Assembly (NCBI GenBank): GCA_015059435.1
Contig: SVAJ01000002.1
Location: 212,024 to 276,023 of the forward strand
From: Bacillota bacterium
Lineage (GTDB): Bacteria; Bacillota_I; Bacilli_A; RF39; UBA660
DNA: 64,000 bases
Direction of reading: 5' to 3'
Shown here one piece after another: positions 1-8,641 of the stretch. The position numbers were made by a program, and so were the translations under genes. How positions within the stretch are numbered: position 1 is the stretch's first letter; each line of letters begins with the position of its first letter. The notes under the pieces are model-generated. The model worked only from the letters and a program-made list of their open reading frames with translations, ran no database searches and was not told the DNA's origin.

Positions 1-112
1 AGTTAGTGATAAAAAGTTATACAAGAGTATGAGCGATAATTCTTTTAAATTTGGAGTTAGAGATAGTGCAACAAGAATATATGAAGAGATTAGAAAGTTA
101 ATTGGTGAGTAG
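1..112 (+). CDS. murG: MurG C-terminus (partial)
   Basis: This is the 3' end of a gene entering from the left edge; the frame starting at base 2 encodes about 36 residues and stops with TAG at 110-112. The tail, with its SATRIYEEIRKLIGE-like ending, resembles the C-terminus of MurG, the UDP-GlcNAc transferase that converts lipid I to lipid II. Only the C-terminal helix is visible. The call therefore rests mainly on context: murB, divIB, ftsA and ftsZ follow immediately, the usual dcw order. The stop lies two bases from the murB start. Confidence 0.6.
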   Translation, partial: VSDKKLYKSMSDNSFKFGVRDSATRIYEEIRKLIGE

Positions 113-113
113 T

Positions 114-1019
114 ATGGATAAAATTATAAAAGAATTAGAAAAATTAAATATAGGTAAGATAGAAAAGGATGTATTCTTAAGTAAATATACAACTTATAGA
201 ACAGGTGGTTTAGCTAAATGTATTGTTTATCCTAAGGATGTAGAATGTCTAGTTACAGTTATTAAGACTCTTAAGAAGCATGGTGTTAAATATAAGATAT
301 TAGGAAATGGTTCTAATGTACTTTTTAGTGATAAAGTGTATGAAGGAGTTTTAATTAAATTAAATGAATTAAATAGTGTTGAATTCTTTGGTACTAAAGT
401 AAGAGTAGGAGCAGGTTTTCCACTTGTAAAATTATCTTTAATGGCTGCTAAAAAATCACTTACTGGATTAGAATTTGCATCAGGTATTCCTGGTACTGTA
501 GGTGGAGCTATTTATATGAATGCTGGTGCCTATAAGAGTGATATGGGATATGTTGTTCAACAAGTTACTGTATTAACTCCTAAAGAGAAAATAATTACTT
601 TAGAAAATAGAGAAATGGATTTTCATTATCGTACATCTTTTTTAAAGACTCATCCTGGTTATATTTGTTTAGAAGTAATAATTAAACTAGAAAAGGGTGA
701 ACGTAGTGCGATAGAGGCAGTTATAAAAGATCGTCGTAAAAGAAGAAGGGAGTCACAACCATTAGAATATCCATCTGCTGGTAGTGTATTTAGAAATCCA
801 CCAGATATGTTTGCTGGACAATTAATAGAACAATTAGGTCTTAAGGGCTTAAAAAAAGGTGGGGCTATGGTTAGTGAAAAGCATGCTAATTTTATAATTA
901 ATAAAGATAATGCAAGTAGTAGTGATATTAAATATTTAATAGATTATGTTAAACAGAGAGTTTTGGAAGAGTATAACGTCGAATTGAAAGTAGAACAAGA
1001 ATTTGTAAATTGGGAGTAA
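114..1019 (+). CDS. murB: UDP-N-acetylenolpyruvoylglucosamine reductase MurB
   Basis: MurB reduces UDP-GlcNAc-enolpyruvate to UDP-MurNAc with FAD and NADPH in the cytosol. The protein has the FAD-binding pattern TYRTGG near residue 30, LGNGSNVL near 65, the SGIPGTVGGAIYMNAGAY block near 125 and the C-terminal PSAGSVFRNP, which carries the catalytic serine of type IIb enzymes. The length, 301 residues, is normal for the Gram-positive type. I choose the ATG at 114 because a GGTGAG ribosome binding site overlaps the murG stop; an in-frame TTG at 102 would lie inside murG. DivIB follows after 3 bases. Confidence 0.95.
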   Translation: MDKIIKELEKLNIGKIEKDVFLSKYTTYRTGGLAKCIVYPKDVECLVTVIKTLKKHGVKYKILGNGSNVLFSDKVYEGVLIKLNELNSVEFFGTKVRVGAGFPLVKLSLMAAKKSLTGLEFASGIPGTVGGAIYMNAGAYKSDMGYVVQQVTVLTPKEKIITLENREMDFHYRTSFLKTHPGYICLEVIIKLEKGERSAIEAVIKDRRKRRRESQPLEYPSAGSVFRNPPDMFAGQLIEQLGLKGLKKGGAMVSEKHANFIINKDNASSSDIKYLIDYVKQRVLEEYNVELKVEQEFVNWE

Positions 1020-1022
1020 TTT

Positions 1023-1712
1023 ATGGCAAAAAAAATAGTCAAGAGAAGAAAAATTAGATTATTTAGATTATTACTAGTTCTTTTATTCTTAGGAGGACTA
1101 TTTTTTGCTTGTTATTCGTATTTAAATACGGATATAAAGAATATTATAATTACTGGTAATAATTATTTAAATGATGATTATATATTAGAATTATCTAATA
1201 CTAAAAATTATCCTAGTTTTTATTTTACTAGTTCTAGAAGTATAAAAAAGAAATTATTAACTTCTCCTTATATAGAAAAGGTTAATGTACATAAGAAGTT
1301 TTATCATGTATTAGAAATTAATATTAAGGAGAATAAACCTATATTTGTTAATAATAATAAAAATACAGTAGTTTTTGAAAATAAGAAGGAAGTTTCTTCA
1401 ACATCAATAGTAGATGTTTTTAGAGTACCTAGGGTTATTAATTATGTGCCTGATGATAAATATAGTACTTTTATTGGTAAAATGTCTAAGATTGATGATG
1501 ATACTTTAGGAAAAATTTCTGATATTGAGTATAAACCTAATGATTTAGACAAAGATAGATTTTTACTTTATATGGATGATGGTAATATGGTTTATTTAAC
1601 TTTGACTAAGTTTAAAATGATTAATTATTATAATGATGTTTTATCTCAATTAGAAAATAGAAAAGGTATATTATATTTAGATAATGGTAATCATTTTCAA
1701 ATAAAAGAATAG
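1023..1712 (+). CDS. divIB: Cell division protein DivIB/FtsQ
   Basis: This 229-residue protein has a short basic cytoplasmic N-terminus (KKIVKRRKIRLFR), one membrane segment at about residues 15-33 and then a POTRA-like domain (IKNIIITGNNYLNDDYIL) followed by a beta domain. That is the DivIB/FtsQ architecture of the divisome, where the protein links FtsL and DivIC. It follows murB after 3 bases and precedes ftsA, the expected dcw position. The sequence itself is poorly conserved, as is normal for this family, so topology and synteny carry much of the call. Confidence 0.88.
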   Translation: MAKKIVKRRKIRLFRLLLVLLFLGGLFFACYSYLNTDIKNIIITGNNYLNDDYILELSNTKNYPSFYFTSSRSIKKKLLTSPYIEKVNVHKKFYHVLEINIKENKPIFVNNNKNTVVFENKKEVSSTSIVDVFRVPRVINYVPDDKYSTFIGKMSKIDDDTLGKISDIEYKPNDLDKDRFLLYMDDGNMVYLTLTKFKMINYYNDVLSQLENRKGILYLDNGNHFQIKE

Positions 1713-1776
1713 TTTATAAAAACTTTTAAATTATTATAATTTATTGTATAATTATTTTATAAGATAGGAGGTACAT

Positions 1777-3015
1777 ATGAGTAATATATATGCTGGTATT
1801 GAATTAGGTACTAATAGTATTAAGATTGTAGTTGCTGAAAAACTTGGTGATTCTTTTAATATACTTACATCTGTTAGTTCTAAGTCTGAAGGAATTAGAA
1901 ATGGTGAAGTAGTTGATATTAAAAAGTGTGTTTCTAGTGTTAGAAAAGCTCTTAGAAAAGCTAATGATATGTTAGGTATTAAGATTACTAAGGTTATTGC
2001 TTGTATTCCTCCTAAAGATTGTACTATGGATATAGCAGTTGGTTCTATTAAATTAGATAGTGATGAGATTATTACTGGAGAAGATGTTTCTTTGGTATTA
2101 AAAGATGCTTTAGTAGGTCGTATTGGAGAAGAGTATGAATTAGTTACTGCTGTACCTATTAATTTTACTATAGATGATAGTGAATCAGTAAAAGATCCTA
2201 AGGGTATGAAGGGTGAAATATTAGAAACTAAAGTTGTTTATTCAACTGTTTTAAAAGAACCATTGTACAGAATATTAGAAGTTTTAAAACTTAGTGGATT
2301 AGATACTATTGATATAGCATTTACTTCTACAGGTGATTATTTTACTATAAAGAATAATGATTATGATAAAGAAGTAGGGGCTATTATTAATATTGGGGAA
2401 TTTTCTACTAATATTTCTGTTTTTAATAAAGGAATTCAAATTAAGAATAGTACTATTCCAATAGGTAGTATTAATGTAGATAAGGATATATCATATATAT
2501 TTAAAATTAGTAGTGATGAGTCACGTAATTTAAAAGAAAATTTTGCTGTTAGTATGCAAAGTTATGCTGATAGTAATGATGTTTATGAAGTTAAATATAA
2601 TGATAATGATACTAAAGAAATTTCTCAAGTTGGATTATCTAAAGTAGTAGAAGCTAGGGTTACAGAAATATTAAAACTTGCAAAAAAAGAGATAAAAAAC
2701 TTAACAAATAGAGAAATACGTTATATAATAATAACAGGTGGGCTTAGCGAGCTAGCTGGGTTTCAATATTTAGTGGAAGAAGAACTTGGTATTAATGCTA
2801 AAGTTTGTAATATTTCTACTATGGGAATTAGACATAATAAATTTAGTAGTGTTTTTGGTACTATTAAGTATTACGATGATAAGTTATGTTTAAGAAATAT
2901 TGATAGTACTATGATTTCTAATAGTGATATGAAAGAAATTGTTGCTAATAATGATAGAACTATTGGTAGTGATAATATAATAAATAAAGTGTTTGGACAT
3001 TTTTTTGACAATTAA
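1777..3015 (+). CDS. ftsA: Cell division protein FtsA
   Basis: FtsA is an actin-fold ATPase that tethers FtsZ to the membrane. The N-terminus carries the phosphate-1 motif (YAGIELGTNSIKIVVAE), a second nucleotide motif occurs near residue 200 (GAIINIGEFSTNISVF), and IIITGGLSELAG near residue 325 is the adenosine motif. The C-terminal end (NIINKVFGHFF) is a plausible amphipathic membrane-targeting helix. The ATG has a GGAGG site and lies 12 bases before ftsZ's own leader, so the two genes are probably co-transcribed. A TATAAT-like box lies in the 64-base gap upstream (about 1733-1755). Confidence 0.93.
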   Translation: MSNIYAGIELGTNSIKIVVAEKLGDSFNILTSVSSKSEGIRNGEVVDIKKCVSSVRKALRKANDMLGIKITKVIACIPPKDCTMDIAVGSIKLDSDEIITGEDVSLVLKDALVGRIGEEYELVTAVPINFTIDDSESVKDPKGMKGEILETKVVYSTVLKEPLYRILEVLKLSGLDTIDIAFTSTGDYFTIKNNDYDKEVGAIINIGEFSTNISVFNKGIQIKNSTIPIGSINVDKDISYIFKISSDESRNLKENFAVSMQSYADSNDVYEVKYNDNDTKEISQVGLSKVVEARVTEILKLAKKEIKNLTNREIRYIIITGGLSELAGFQYLVEEELGINAKVCNISTMGIRHNKFSSVFGTIKYYDDKLCLRNIDSTMISNSDMKEIVANNDRTIGSDNIINKVFGHFFDN

Positions 3016-3027
3016 GGAGGACTAGGT

Positions 3028-4152
3028 ATGTTAGGCGGATTAGAAATGGATCAATTAGCAAAGATTAAAGTTATAGGTTTAGGTGGCGGTGGAGGAAACG
3101 CCGTTAATAGAATGGTTGAATCAGGTGTTAAAGGAGTGGAATTTATCGCTGCTAATACTGATTTACAAGTTTTAAATTCATCAAAAGCAGATGTTAAAAT
3201 TCAAATTGGAGCATCTTTAACTGATGGACTTGGAGCTGGAGCTAAACCTGAAATTGGTAGAGAAGCTGCAGTTGAATCTAAGAAAGAAATAGAGGATGCA
3301 TTAGCTGGAGCTGATATGGTATTCATTACTTGTGGTATGGGTGGTGGAACTGGTACAGGTGCTGCACCAGTTGTTGCTGAAATAGCTCAAGGACTTGGAG
3401 CTTTAACAGTTGCTATTGTTACTAAACCTTTCTCTTTTGAAGGTAAGAGAAGAATGGAAAATGCATTAAAAGGTATTGAAGAATTAAGAAAACATGTTGA
3501 TACTTTAATAATTATTCCAAATGATAGATTAAGAGAAATTATTGATAAGACTACACCAATGCTTGAAGCATTTAAAGAAGTAGATAATGTACTTCGTCGT
3601 GGTGTACAATCTATTTCAGATTTAATTGCTGTAGTTGGTCTTGTTAACTTAGACTTTGCTGATGTTAAAGCAGTTATGAAAGATAGTGGACATGCTATTA
3701 TCGGTATCGGTATTGGTATGGGAGAAGATAGAGCAATCGAGGCTGCTAAACAAGCTGTTTCATCACCATTATTAGAAACTTCAATAGATGGTGCTACAGA
3801 TGCAATTATTAATATTACAGGTGGGGTTAACTTAACATTATTTGAAGCTGAACAAGCTGCAGAAGTTGTTAGAAGCGCTGCTAATACTGATATTAATACA
3901 ATCTTTGGTTCTGTAATTAATGAGAATTTAAGTGATGAAGTAATAGTTACTGTTATTGCTACTGGATTTGATAAAGCTAAGAAAGAAAAAGAAATTAAAG
4001 AACCAGTATTTAGTAATGCTGCTCCAACAAGAAGAAGTACTCCTGAATATACTAAACCAGAAGTATTAGATGTTATGGATGATGATAGTTCTTCTTCAGA
4101 TGAAGGTGGAGATTTTGAATTACCTCCATTCTTAAGAGATAGAAATTATTAA
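3028..4152 (+). CDS. ftsZ: Cell division GTPase FtsZ
   Basis: FtsZ polymerises into the cytokinetic ring. The tubulin signature [10 protein letters not shown] is near residue 109, the nucleotide loop [13 protein letters not shown] is at the N-terminus, and NTDLQVL near 43 is the T3 region. The C-terminus ends in [11 protein letters not shown], the conserved tail peptide that binds FtsA and SepF, after a short acidic linker. The start follows a strong AAGGAGG. GC and codon choice look more optimised than in the neighbours, consistent with high expression. A strong hairpin terminator closes the dcw operon. Confidence 0.98.
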   Translation: MLGGLEMDQLAKIKVIGLGGGGGNAVNRMVESGVKGVEFIAANTDLQVLNSSKADVKIQIGASLTDGLGAGAKPEIGREAAVESKKEIEDALAGADMVFITCGMGGGTGTGAAPVVAEIAQGLGALTVAIVTKPFSFEGKRRMENALKGIEELRKHVDTLIIIPNDRLREIIDKTTPMLEAFKEVDNVLRRGVQSISDLIAVVGLVNLDFADVKAVMKDSGHAIIGIGIGMGEDRAIEAAKQAVSSPLLETSIDGATDAIINITGGVNLTLFEAEQAAEVVRSAANTDINTIFGSVINENLSDEVIVTVIATGFDKAKKEKEIKEPVFSNAAPTRRSTPEYTKPEVLDVMDDDSSSSDEGGDFELPPFLRDRNY

Positions 4153-4157
4153 AATAT

Positions 4158-4187
4158 AAGAACTTAGAATACTAAGTTCTTTTTTTT
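4158..4187 (+). terminator. Rho-independent terminator after ftsZ
   Basis: A 10-bp perfect stem (AAGAACTTAG / CTAAGTTCTT) with an AATA loop is followed directly by a T run. It begins 6 bases after the ftsZ stop and closes the murG-ftsZ operon. Confidence 0.9.
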
Positions 4188-4193
4188 GTGCAT

Positions 4194-4215
4194 AAAAAAA
4201 GACCATTTGGTCTTT
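4194..4215 (-). terminator. Terminator of the arginase-like gene
   Basis: Read on the minus strand, a stem AAAGACC / GGTCTTT is followed by a T run. The stem begins at the gene's own TAA stop, so the terminator overlaps the last codon. Confidence 0.8.
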
Positions 4216-5125
4216 AATATTTTCTTGTAAATGATGTTCCTTTTTTAGTTACGGCATTTATAACTTGAACAATCATATTTAAAGCTATTTGTTCTGTTTT
4301 TCTTTGTTGATCACGTAGTGGATTAAAATCGACTAAGTTATATGAAATTATATCATCAATATGTTTTAATACTTCTTCATTTATCTTCATACCTTCTTCT
4401 TCAGTCAAACCGTCAAATTTAGGTATTGATACTCCTGGTGCTGCATCAGGATCAAATAAATCAAGACAATAGTTAATATGAATTCCTTTGGTTCTAGTTC
4501 CAACTATTTCAAAAGCTTCATTTAGTATTTCTTCAATTCCTCTTTCTTTAATATCTTTGGTTGTATATATTTTTATTCCTGAATATCTAATATTATCTTT
4601 TTCATTTTCTTCTATGTCTCTAGCACCAATAATAACAGTCTTAGCTGTTTGAATTACATTTGTATCATGAAAATATCTTAATTCATGATTCTTATATCCG
4701 TTAATAGCTGCGACACTTAATCCAGCAATGTTACCTGTGATAGTAGTTTCAAATGTATTATAGTCGGCATGTGATGAGAACCATATCATACCTATATTAT
4801 CTTGAGGATATTTAGAAGCACTTGCTAGGGCTGATGCGATTGAAATTGATTTATCCCCACCAATAGTTATTGGGAATAATTCATCATCTTTTGTTTTTTC
4901 AACTATTGAATTATATAAATCAGTATTAAACTTTTCTACATCATATTCATTTTTTCTTCTATCAGATAAATTTCTACTTTTAATAACAGATTCATTTTGA
5001 CTAAAATTTATAATTTCTCCTTTATAAAAAGTATTTAAATCTTTAGTTAATTGAATAGGACCTAGATGTGCTCCATCAATATGTACTCCTAAGTCTGAAC
5101 CTGCTCCAAAAATTATCGTTTTCAT
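4214..5125 (-). CDS. Arginase-fold ureohydrolase-like protein with lost metal ligands
   Basis: This 303-residue protein has the overall pattern of the arginase/agmatinase/formiminoglutamase family, which hydrolyses guanidino groups with a di-manganese centre. Three of the six usual metal ligands appear substituted. GGDHS is GGDKS at 89-93 (His to Lys92), DAHxD is SSHAD at 117-121 (Asp to Ser117), and the DVDxxDP region reads CLDLFDP at 220-226 (Asp to Cys220). His119, Asp121 and Asp222 remain. The gene stands alone on the minus strand between ftsZ and murE. It may be a mononuclear or metal-free enzyme or a non-catalytic protein. The substrate cannot be assigned. Confidence 0.75.
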   Translation of the reverse strand: MKTIIFGAGSDLGVHIDGAHLGPIQLTKDLNTFYKGEIINFSQNESVIKSRNLSDRRKNEYDVEKFNTDLYNSIVEKTKDDELFPITIGGDKSISIASALASASKYPQDNIGMIWFSSHADYNTFETTITGNIAGLSVAAINGYKNHELRYFHDTNVIQTAKTVIIGARDIEENEKDNIRYSGIKIYTTKDIKERGIEEILNEAFEIVGTRTKGIHINYCLDLFDPDAAPGVSIPKFDGLTEEEGMKINEEVLKHIDDIISYNLVDFNPLRDQQRKTEQIALNMIVQVINAVTKKGTSFTRKY

Positions 5126-5222
5126 ATTATCACCATACTAATTTTAACATAAATGTATTTTCTTATAAACAAAAGTGTTCAATTTTAAAGTAAAATAATG
5201 TATACTTATAGTAGGTGATATT

Positions 5223-6632
5223 ATGAAATTATTAAGTGAATTATATAGTGGCTATCCCGATATAGAAATTAGAGGTATTAAGATAAACTCTAAACAAGTA
5301 GAAGTTGGAGATATATTTGTATGTACTATGGGAGTTACTGCTGATAGACATGAATTTATAGATGAGGCAATTAGTAATGGAGCAAGTGCTGTTGTGGTTA
5401 GTCGTGATGTAGAGTGTTCTGTTCCAACTATTAAAGTAGAAAATACTAATTTAGAACTTAGAAAGTTAGCTAGTAAGTTTTATGATTATCCAGAAAAGGA
5501 ACTTTCTTTGATTGCGACTACTGGTACTAATGGTAAAACTACTACTTCACAAATAATTCAAGATTTAATAGGAGATAATATTTGTGGTTATATGGGTACT
5601 AATGGAATTATTTGTTCTAAGTTTAGTGAAAAAATTGTTAATACAACACCTGATTTTGATAGACTATTTATGTATTTTAGAAGATTTTTAGATAGTGGTT
5701 GTAAAATTTTGAGTATGGAAACTTCAAGTGAAGCATATTTTAGAAAAAGACTTGATGATGTTTATTTTGATGTTGGAATAGTTACTAATATAACAGAAGA
5801 TCATTTAAATATTCATAAGACAGTAGAAAATTATGTAGCTTGTAAAAAAGAGATGTTAGAGCATATTAAAGAGCATGGTTATGCTATTTTAAATACTGAA
5901 GATAAATATTTTGATGAGTTCTATAATTCTTGTAGTTGTAATGTTCTTACATATGGTATGAATAATGCAGATTTATTAATTAAAGATATAGAAGTTAATT
6001 CTAAAAATACTAATTTTATATTAAATTATAAAGATAAGGATTATTCTATTACTAGTCCTTTACTTGGAGATTTTAATGTATATAATTTAGTAGCTGGTAT
6101 TGGTGCTTGTATAGCTTTAGGTTATGATATAGAAGATATTATTTCTAAGGTTTCTAATATTAAAGTATTAGAAGGAAGAGTACAATTTTTAGAGTATGGT
6201 CAAAACTACGATATAGTTTTAGATTATGCTCATACTACAGATTCATTTTTAAAACTATATCCTGTATTAAAGAAAATATGTAAAGGTAGAATTATTACAG
6301 TAACTGGTTCTGCAGGTGGACGTGAAAAAGAAAAACGTGGCCCTATGGGAAAAGTAGTTTTAGATAATTCTGATTATGTTATATTTACTATGGATGATCC
6401 TAGAAATGAAGATGTTAATAGTATTATAGATGATTTAGTTAGTTTATCTGATAAGACTAATTATCTAAGAATTATTGATAGAAAAGAAGCTATATTTAAA
6501 GCATTTGATATGGCTAATGATAATGATTTAGTTCTTGTTGCAGGTAAGGGTTGTGATAATTATATGGCTTTAGGTAATCGTTATCTTCCTTATTGTGATA
6601 AAGAAGTAATAGATGAGTATTTTAATAAGTAG
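5223..6632 (+). CDS. murE: MurE-type UDP-MurNAc-tripeptide ligase
   Basis: Mur ligases join amino acids to the UDP-MurNAc peptide using ATP. The Walker-type loop ATTGTNGKTTT lies near residue 97, an ED[HL] region near 190, LLGDFNVYN near 280, and the third domain carries DYAHTTD and TGSAGGREKEKRGPMG. The 469-residue length and the N-terminal uridine-binding domain fit MurE. The specificity loop reads DDPRNED: the arginine favours meso-diaminopimelate, while DDP is more typical of lysine enzymes. The usual SSH motif reads SSEA here. A GGTGAT ribosome site precedes the ATG. The gene is separate from the dcw cluster. Confidence 0.88.
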   Translation: MKLLSELYSGYPDIEIRGIKINSKQVEVGDIFVCTMGVTADRHEFIDEAISNGASAVVVSRDVECSVPTIKVENTNLELRKLASKFYDYPEKELSLIATTGTNGKTTTSQIIQDLIGDNICGYMGTNGIICSKFSEKIVNTTPDFDRLFMYFRRFLDSGCKILSMETSSEAYFRKRLDDVYFDVGIVTNITEDHLNIHKTVENYVACKKEMLEHIKEHGYAILNTEDKYFDEFYNSCSCNVLTYGMNNADLLIKDIEVNSKNTNFILNYKDKDYSITSPLLGDFNVYNLVAGIGACIALGYDIEDIISKVSNIKVLEGRVQFLEYGQNYDIVLDYAHTTDSFLKLYPVLKKICKGRIITVTGSAGGREKEKRGPMGKVVLDNSDYVIFTMDDPRNEDVNSIIDDLVSLSDKTNYLRIIDRKEAIFKAFDMANDNDLVLVAGKGCDNYMALGNRYLPYCDKEVIDEYFNK

Positions 6633-6656
6633 ACTTAGGTCTATTTATTTTTTTTA
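6622..6656 (+). terminator. Terminator after murE
   Basis: A stem TAGAC / GTCTA with a TTAG loop, extended by AATA/TATT, overlaps the murE stop and is followed by an 8-T run. Confidence 0.7.
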
Positions 6657-6687
6657 TTTGATATGTTATATTTAATTAGGTGATAAA

Positions 6688-7155
6688 ATGAAAAAGTTTA
6701 TTAAGCTTTTATTAATCATTCTTTGTATGATGAGTATATTTATGTTTTCTAGTGATAGTGGAGATAAATCTACTGGTAAAAGTGATAGTATAATACTCCA
6801 TGGAATAAAGTTTTTTACAGGTAGAGAACTTAATGATAAAGAAAAGCAAATTTACATAGATAAGTTTGTTATGCCAGTTAGAAAGAGTGCTCATTTTTTT
6901 ATTTATTTTATTCTAGGAGTACTAGTAATTAGTTATTGTAAGGAATTTAATTTTAATTACAAAATTATTTTTATTAGTATTTTAATCTGTTTTTTATACT
7001 CTATTAGTGATGAAGTTCATCAATTATTTGTTTCTGGTAGAAGTTGTCAAATATTTGATATATTCATAGATACAATAGGTTCATCTTTAGGTAGTATTTG
7101 TTATTATATATGTTATAATAAATATATAAAATATAAGGAGAAGAAATATGAATAA
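6688..7155 (+). CDS. VanZ-like membrane protein
   Basis: The protein has about 155 residues, an N-terminal signal-anchor and three further membrane segments. The conserved VanZ features are SSDSG near residue 21, a KSAHFFIYFILG segment near 71 (R/K..HF..Y) and the SDEVHQLFVSGRSCQIFDIFIDTIGSSLG block near 107, which is the family signature. VanZ proteins are linked to low-level teicoplanin resistance, but most chromosomal copies have no known role. The ATG has a TAGGTGAT site. The 3' end overlaps the flippase start by 8 bases, so the two are translationally coupled. Confidence 0.85.
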   Translation: MKKFIKLLLIILCMMSIFMFSSDSGDKSTGKSDSIILHGIKFFTGRELNDKEKQIYIDKFVMPVRKSAHFFIYFILGVLVISYCKEFNFNYKIIFISILICFLYSISDEVHQLFVSGRSCQIFDIFIDTIGSSLGSICYYICYNKYIKYKEKKYE

Positions 7156-8557
7156 GAAAAAACAATTAATGAAAAATACATTTATTATATTCGCGGGTAG
7201 AGTATGCACTCAATTAATTTCATATTTATTACTTCCTCTTTATACTAGTTATTTAGTTACAAAAGAGTATGGAATTGTTGATCTTATTACTACTTATGTA
7301 GTTTTATTAGTACCTATAATTACATTAGAATTAGAAATGAGTGTCTTTAGGTATTTGATTGATGCTAGAAAGAGTAAGAGTGAGACAAAGAAGATTATTA
7401 GTAATAACTTTTTAGTTTTACTTAGTTCTTTATTTGTTTTTACTATTTTTTATGTAATAGTTACACAATTCTTTAAATTTGATTATAGATGGTTAATATT
7501 ATTTGATATTATTATTTGTACTTTTTCTGGTAACTTTTTACAGATTGCTCGTGGTTTGGGAAAAACAGTTGATTATGCGATTAGTTGTATTATTACTGGT
7601 GTTTCTACTATTCTTTTAAATATATTATTTATTGTATATTTAAAACTTGGTGCATTTGGTATGATCTTAGCTATAGCACTTGCGAATGGATTTGGAGCGT
7701 TATATTTATTTATTAGATTAAAGCTATACAGCTTTATTAATTTTAAATTAAAAGATATTAAACTGATTAAGAGTATGTATAAATATTCAATACCACTTGT
7801 ACCTAATGGTGTTAGTTGGTGGATAGTTAATGTTAGTGATAGAACAATTATATCTGTAGTAGTTGGTACAGCAGCTAATGGTATTTATGCTATTAGTAAT
7901 AAATTTCCAACTATTATTTCAAGTTTACTTGGTATATTTAATTTATCATGGTCAGAAAGTGCTGCATTACATATAGATAGTCCTGATAGAGATGAATTTT
8001 TCTCTGATGTATTAAATACAGTTACTAAGATATTTACATGTCTAGGAGTGGGAATGATTGCTTGTATGCCATTTGTATTCCCAATACTTATTAATTCTAA
8101 GTATAACGCCGCAACTAGTTATATTCCGATATTAGTACTTGCAGCTGTATTTAATGTGGCAATATGTATATACACTGGAATATATATTGCTAAGAAAATG
8201 ACAAAACAAGTAGCTTCTACTACTATTATTGGAGCAATTATAAATATACTAATAAATGTTATTTTTATTAAGAAATTAGGTCTTTATGCAGCTAGTTTAT
8301 CTACTGCTATATCTTATTTAATAATGATGATATATAGACATATTGATATAAAGAAATATATGAATTTAAAGTATGAAAAAGGTTTAATTATAAAGAGCAT
8401 TTTAATATTTACATTTTCAATTATTCTTTATTATCAAAATAATTTTATATTAAATATAATTAATTTAGTTATAGTAGTTATTTATTCTTATTTACTTAAT
8501 AGAAAACTTATAAAAGATTGGAAGAATATTATTTTTAAAAAAATTGGTTTTAGGTAG
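7148..8557 (+). CDS. Polysaccharide/lipid-linked oligosaccharide flippase (MOP superfamily)
   Basis: This 469-residue protein has about 12-14 hydrophobic segments and the N-terminal arrangement of Wzx/polysaccharide-synthesis transporters (KNTFIIFAGRVCTQLISYLLLPLYT; VPNGVSWWIVNVSDRTIIS). Family members flip undecaprenyl-linked glycans across the membrane. No glycosyltransferases adjoin it, so the glycan is unknown. It is coupled to the vanZ-like gene by an 8-base overlap and followed by a terminator. It is more similar to the Wzx type than to MurJ, judging by the conserved VPLxPxxxSxW-like segment near residue 220. Confidence 0.85.
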   Translation: MNKKKQLMKNTFIIFAGRVCTQLISYLLLPLYTSYLVTKEYGIVDLITTYVVLLVPIITLELEMSVFRYLIDARKSKSETKKIISNNFLVLLSSLFVFTIFYVIVTQFFKFDYRWLILFDIIICTFSGNFLQIARGLGKTVDYAISCIITGVSTILLNILFIVYLKLGAFGMILAIALANGFGALYLFIRLKLYSFINFKLKDIKLIKSMYKYSIPLVPNGVSWWIVNVSDRTIISVVVGTAANGIYAISNKFPTIISSLLGIFNLSWSESAALHIDSPDRDEFFSDVLNTVTKIFTCLGVGMIACMPFVFPILINSKYNAATSYIPILVLAAVFNVAICIYTGIYIAKKMTKQVASTTIIGAIINILINVIFIKKLGLYAASLSTAISYLIMMIYRHIDIKKYMNLKYEKGLIIKSILIFTFSIILYYQNNFILNIINLVIVVIYSYLLNRKLIKDWKNIIFKKIGFR

Positions 8558-8562
8558 AAAAT

Positions 8563-8587
8563 AGTAGATTTTTTATCTGCTTTTTTT
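8563..8587 (+). terminator. Terminator after the flippase gene
   Basis: A stem AGTAGAT / ATCTGCT (one G-T pair) is followed by a T run of 7. It lies just upstream of the promoter of the next gene. Confidence 0.75.
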
Positions 8588-8588
8588 C

Positions 8589-8616
8589 TTGCATTTTATT
8601 TTATTCATGTTACAAT
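8589..8616 (+). promoter_or_regulatory. Putative sigma-A promoter of the TasA-like gene
   Basis: A TTGCAT -35 at 8589-8594 and a TACAAT -10 at 8611-8616 are separated by 16 bases. An AGGAGG site follows before the ATG at 8642. The paralogue at 59071 has the same TTGCAT -35. Confidence 0.6.
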
Positions 8617-8641
8617 TTAAGTATATACTAGGAGGCCTGTT

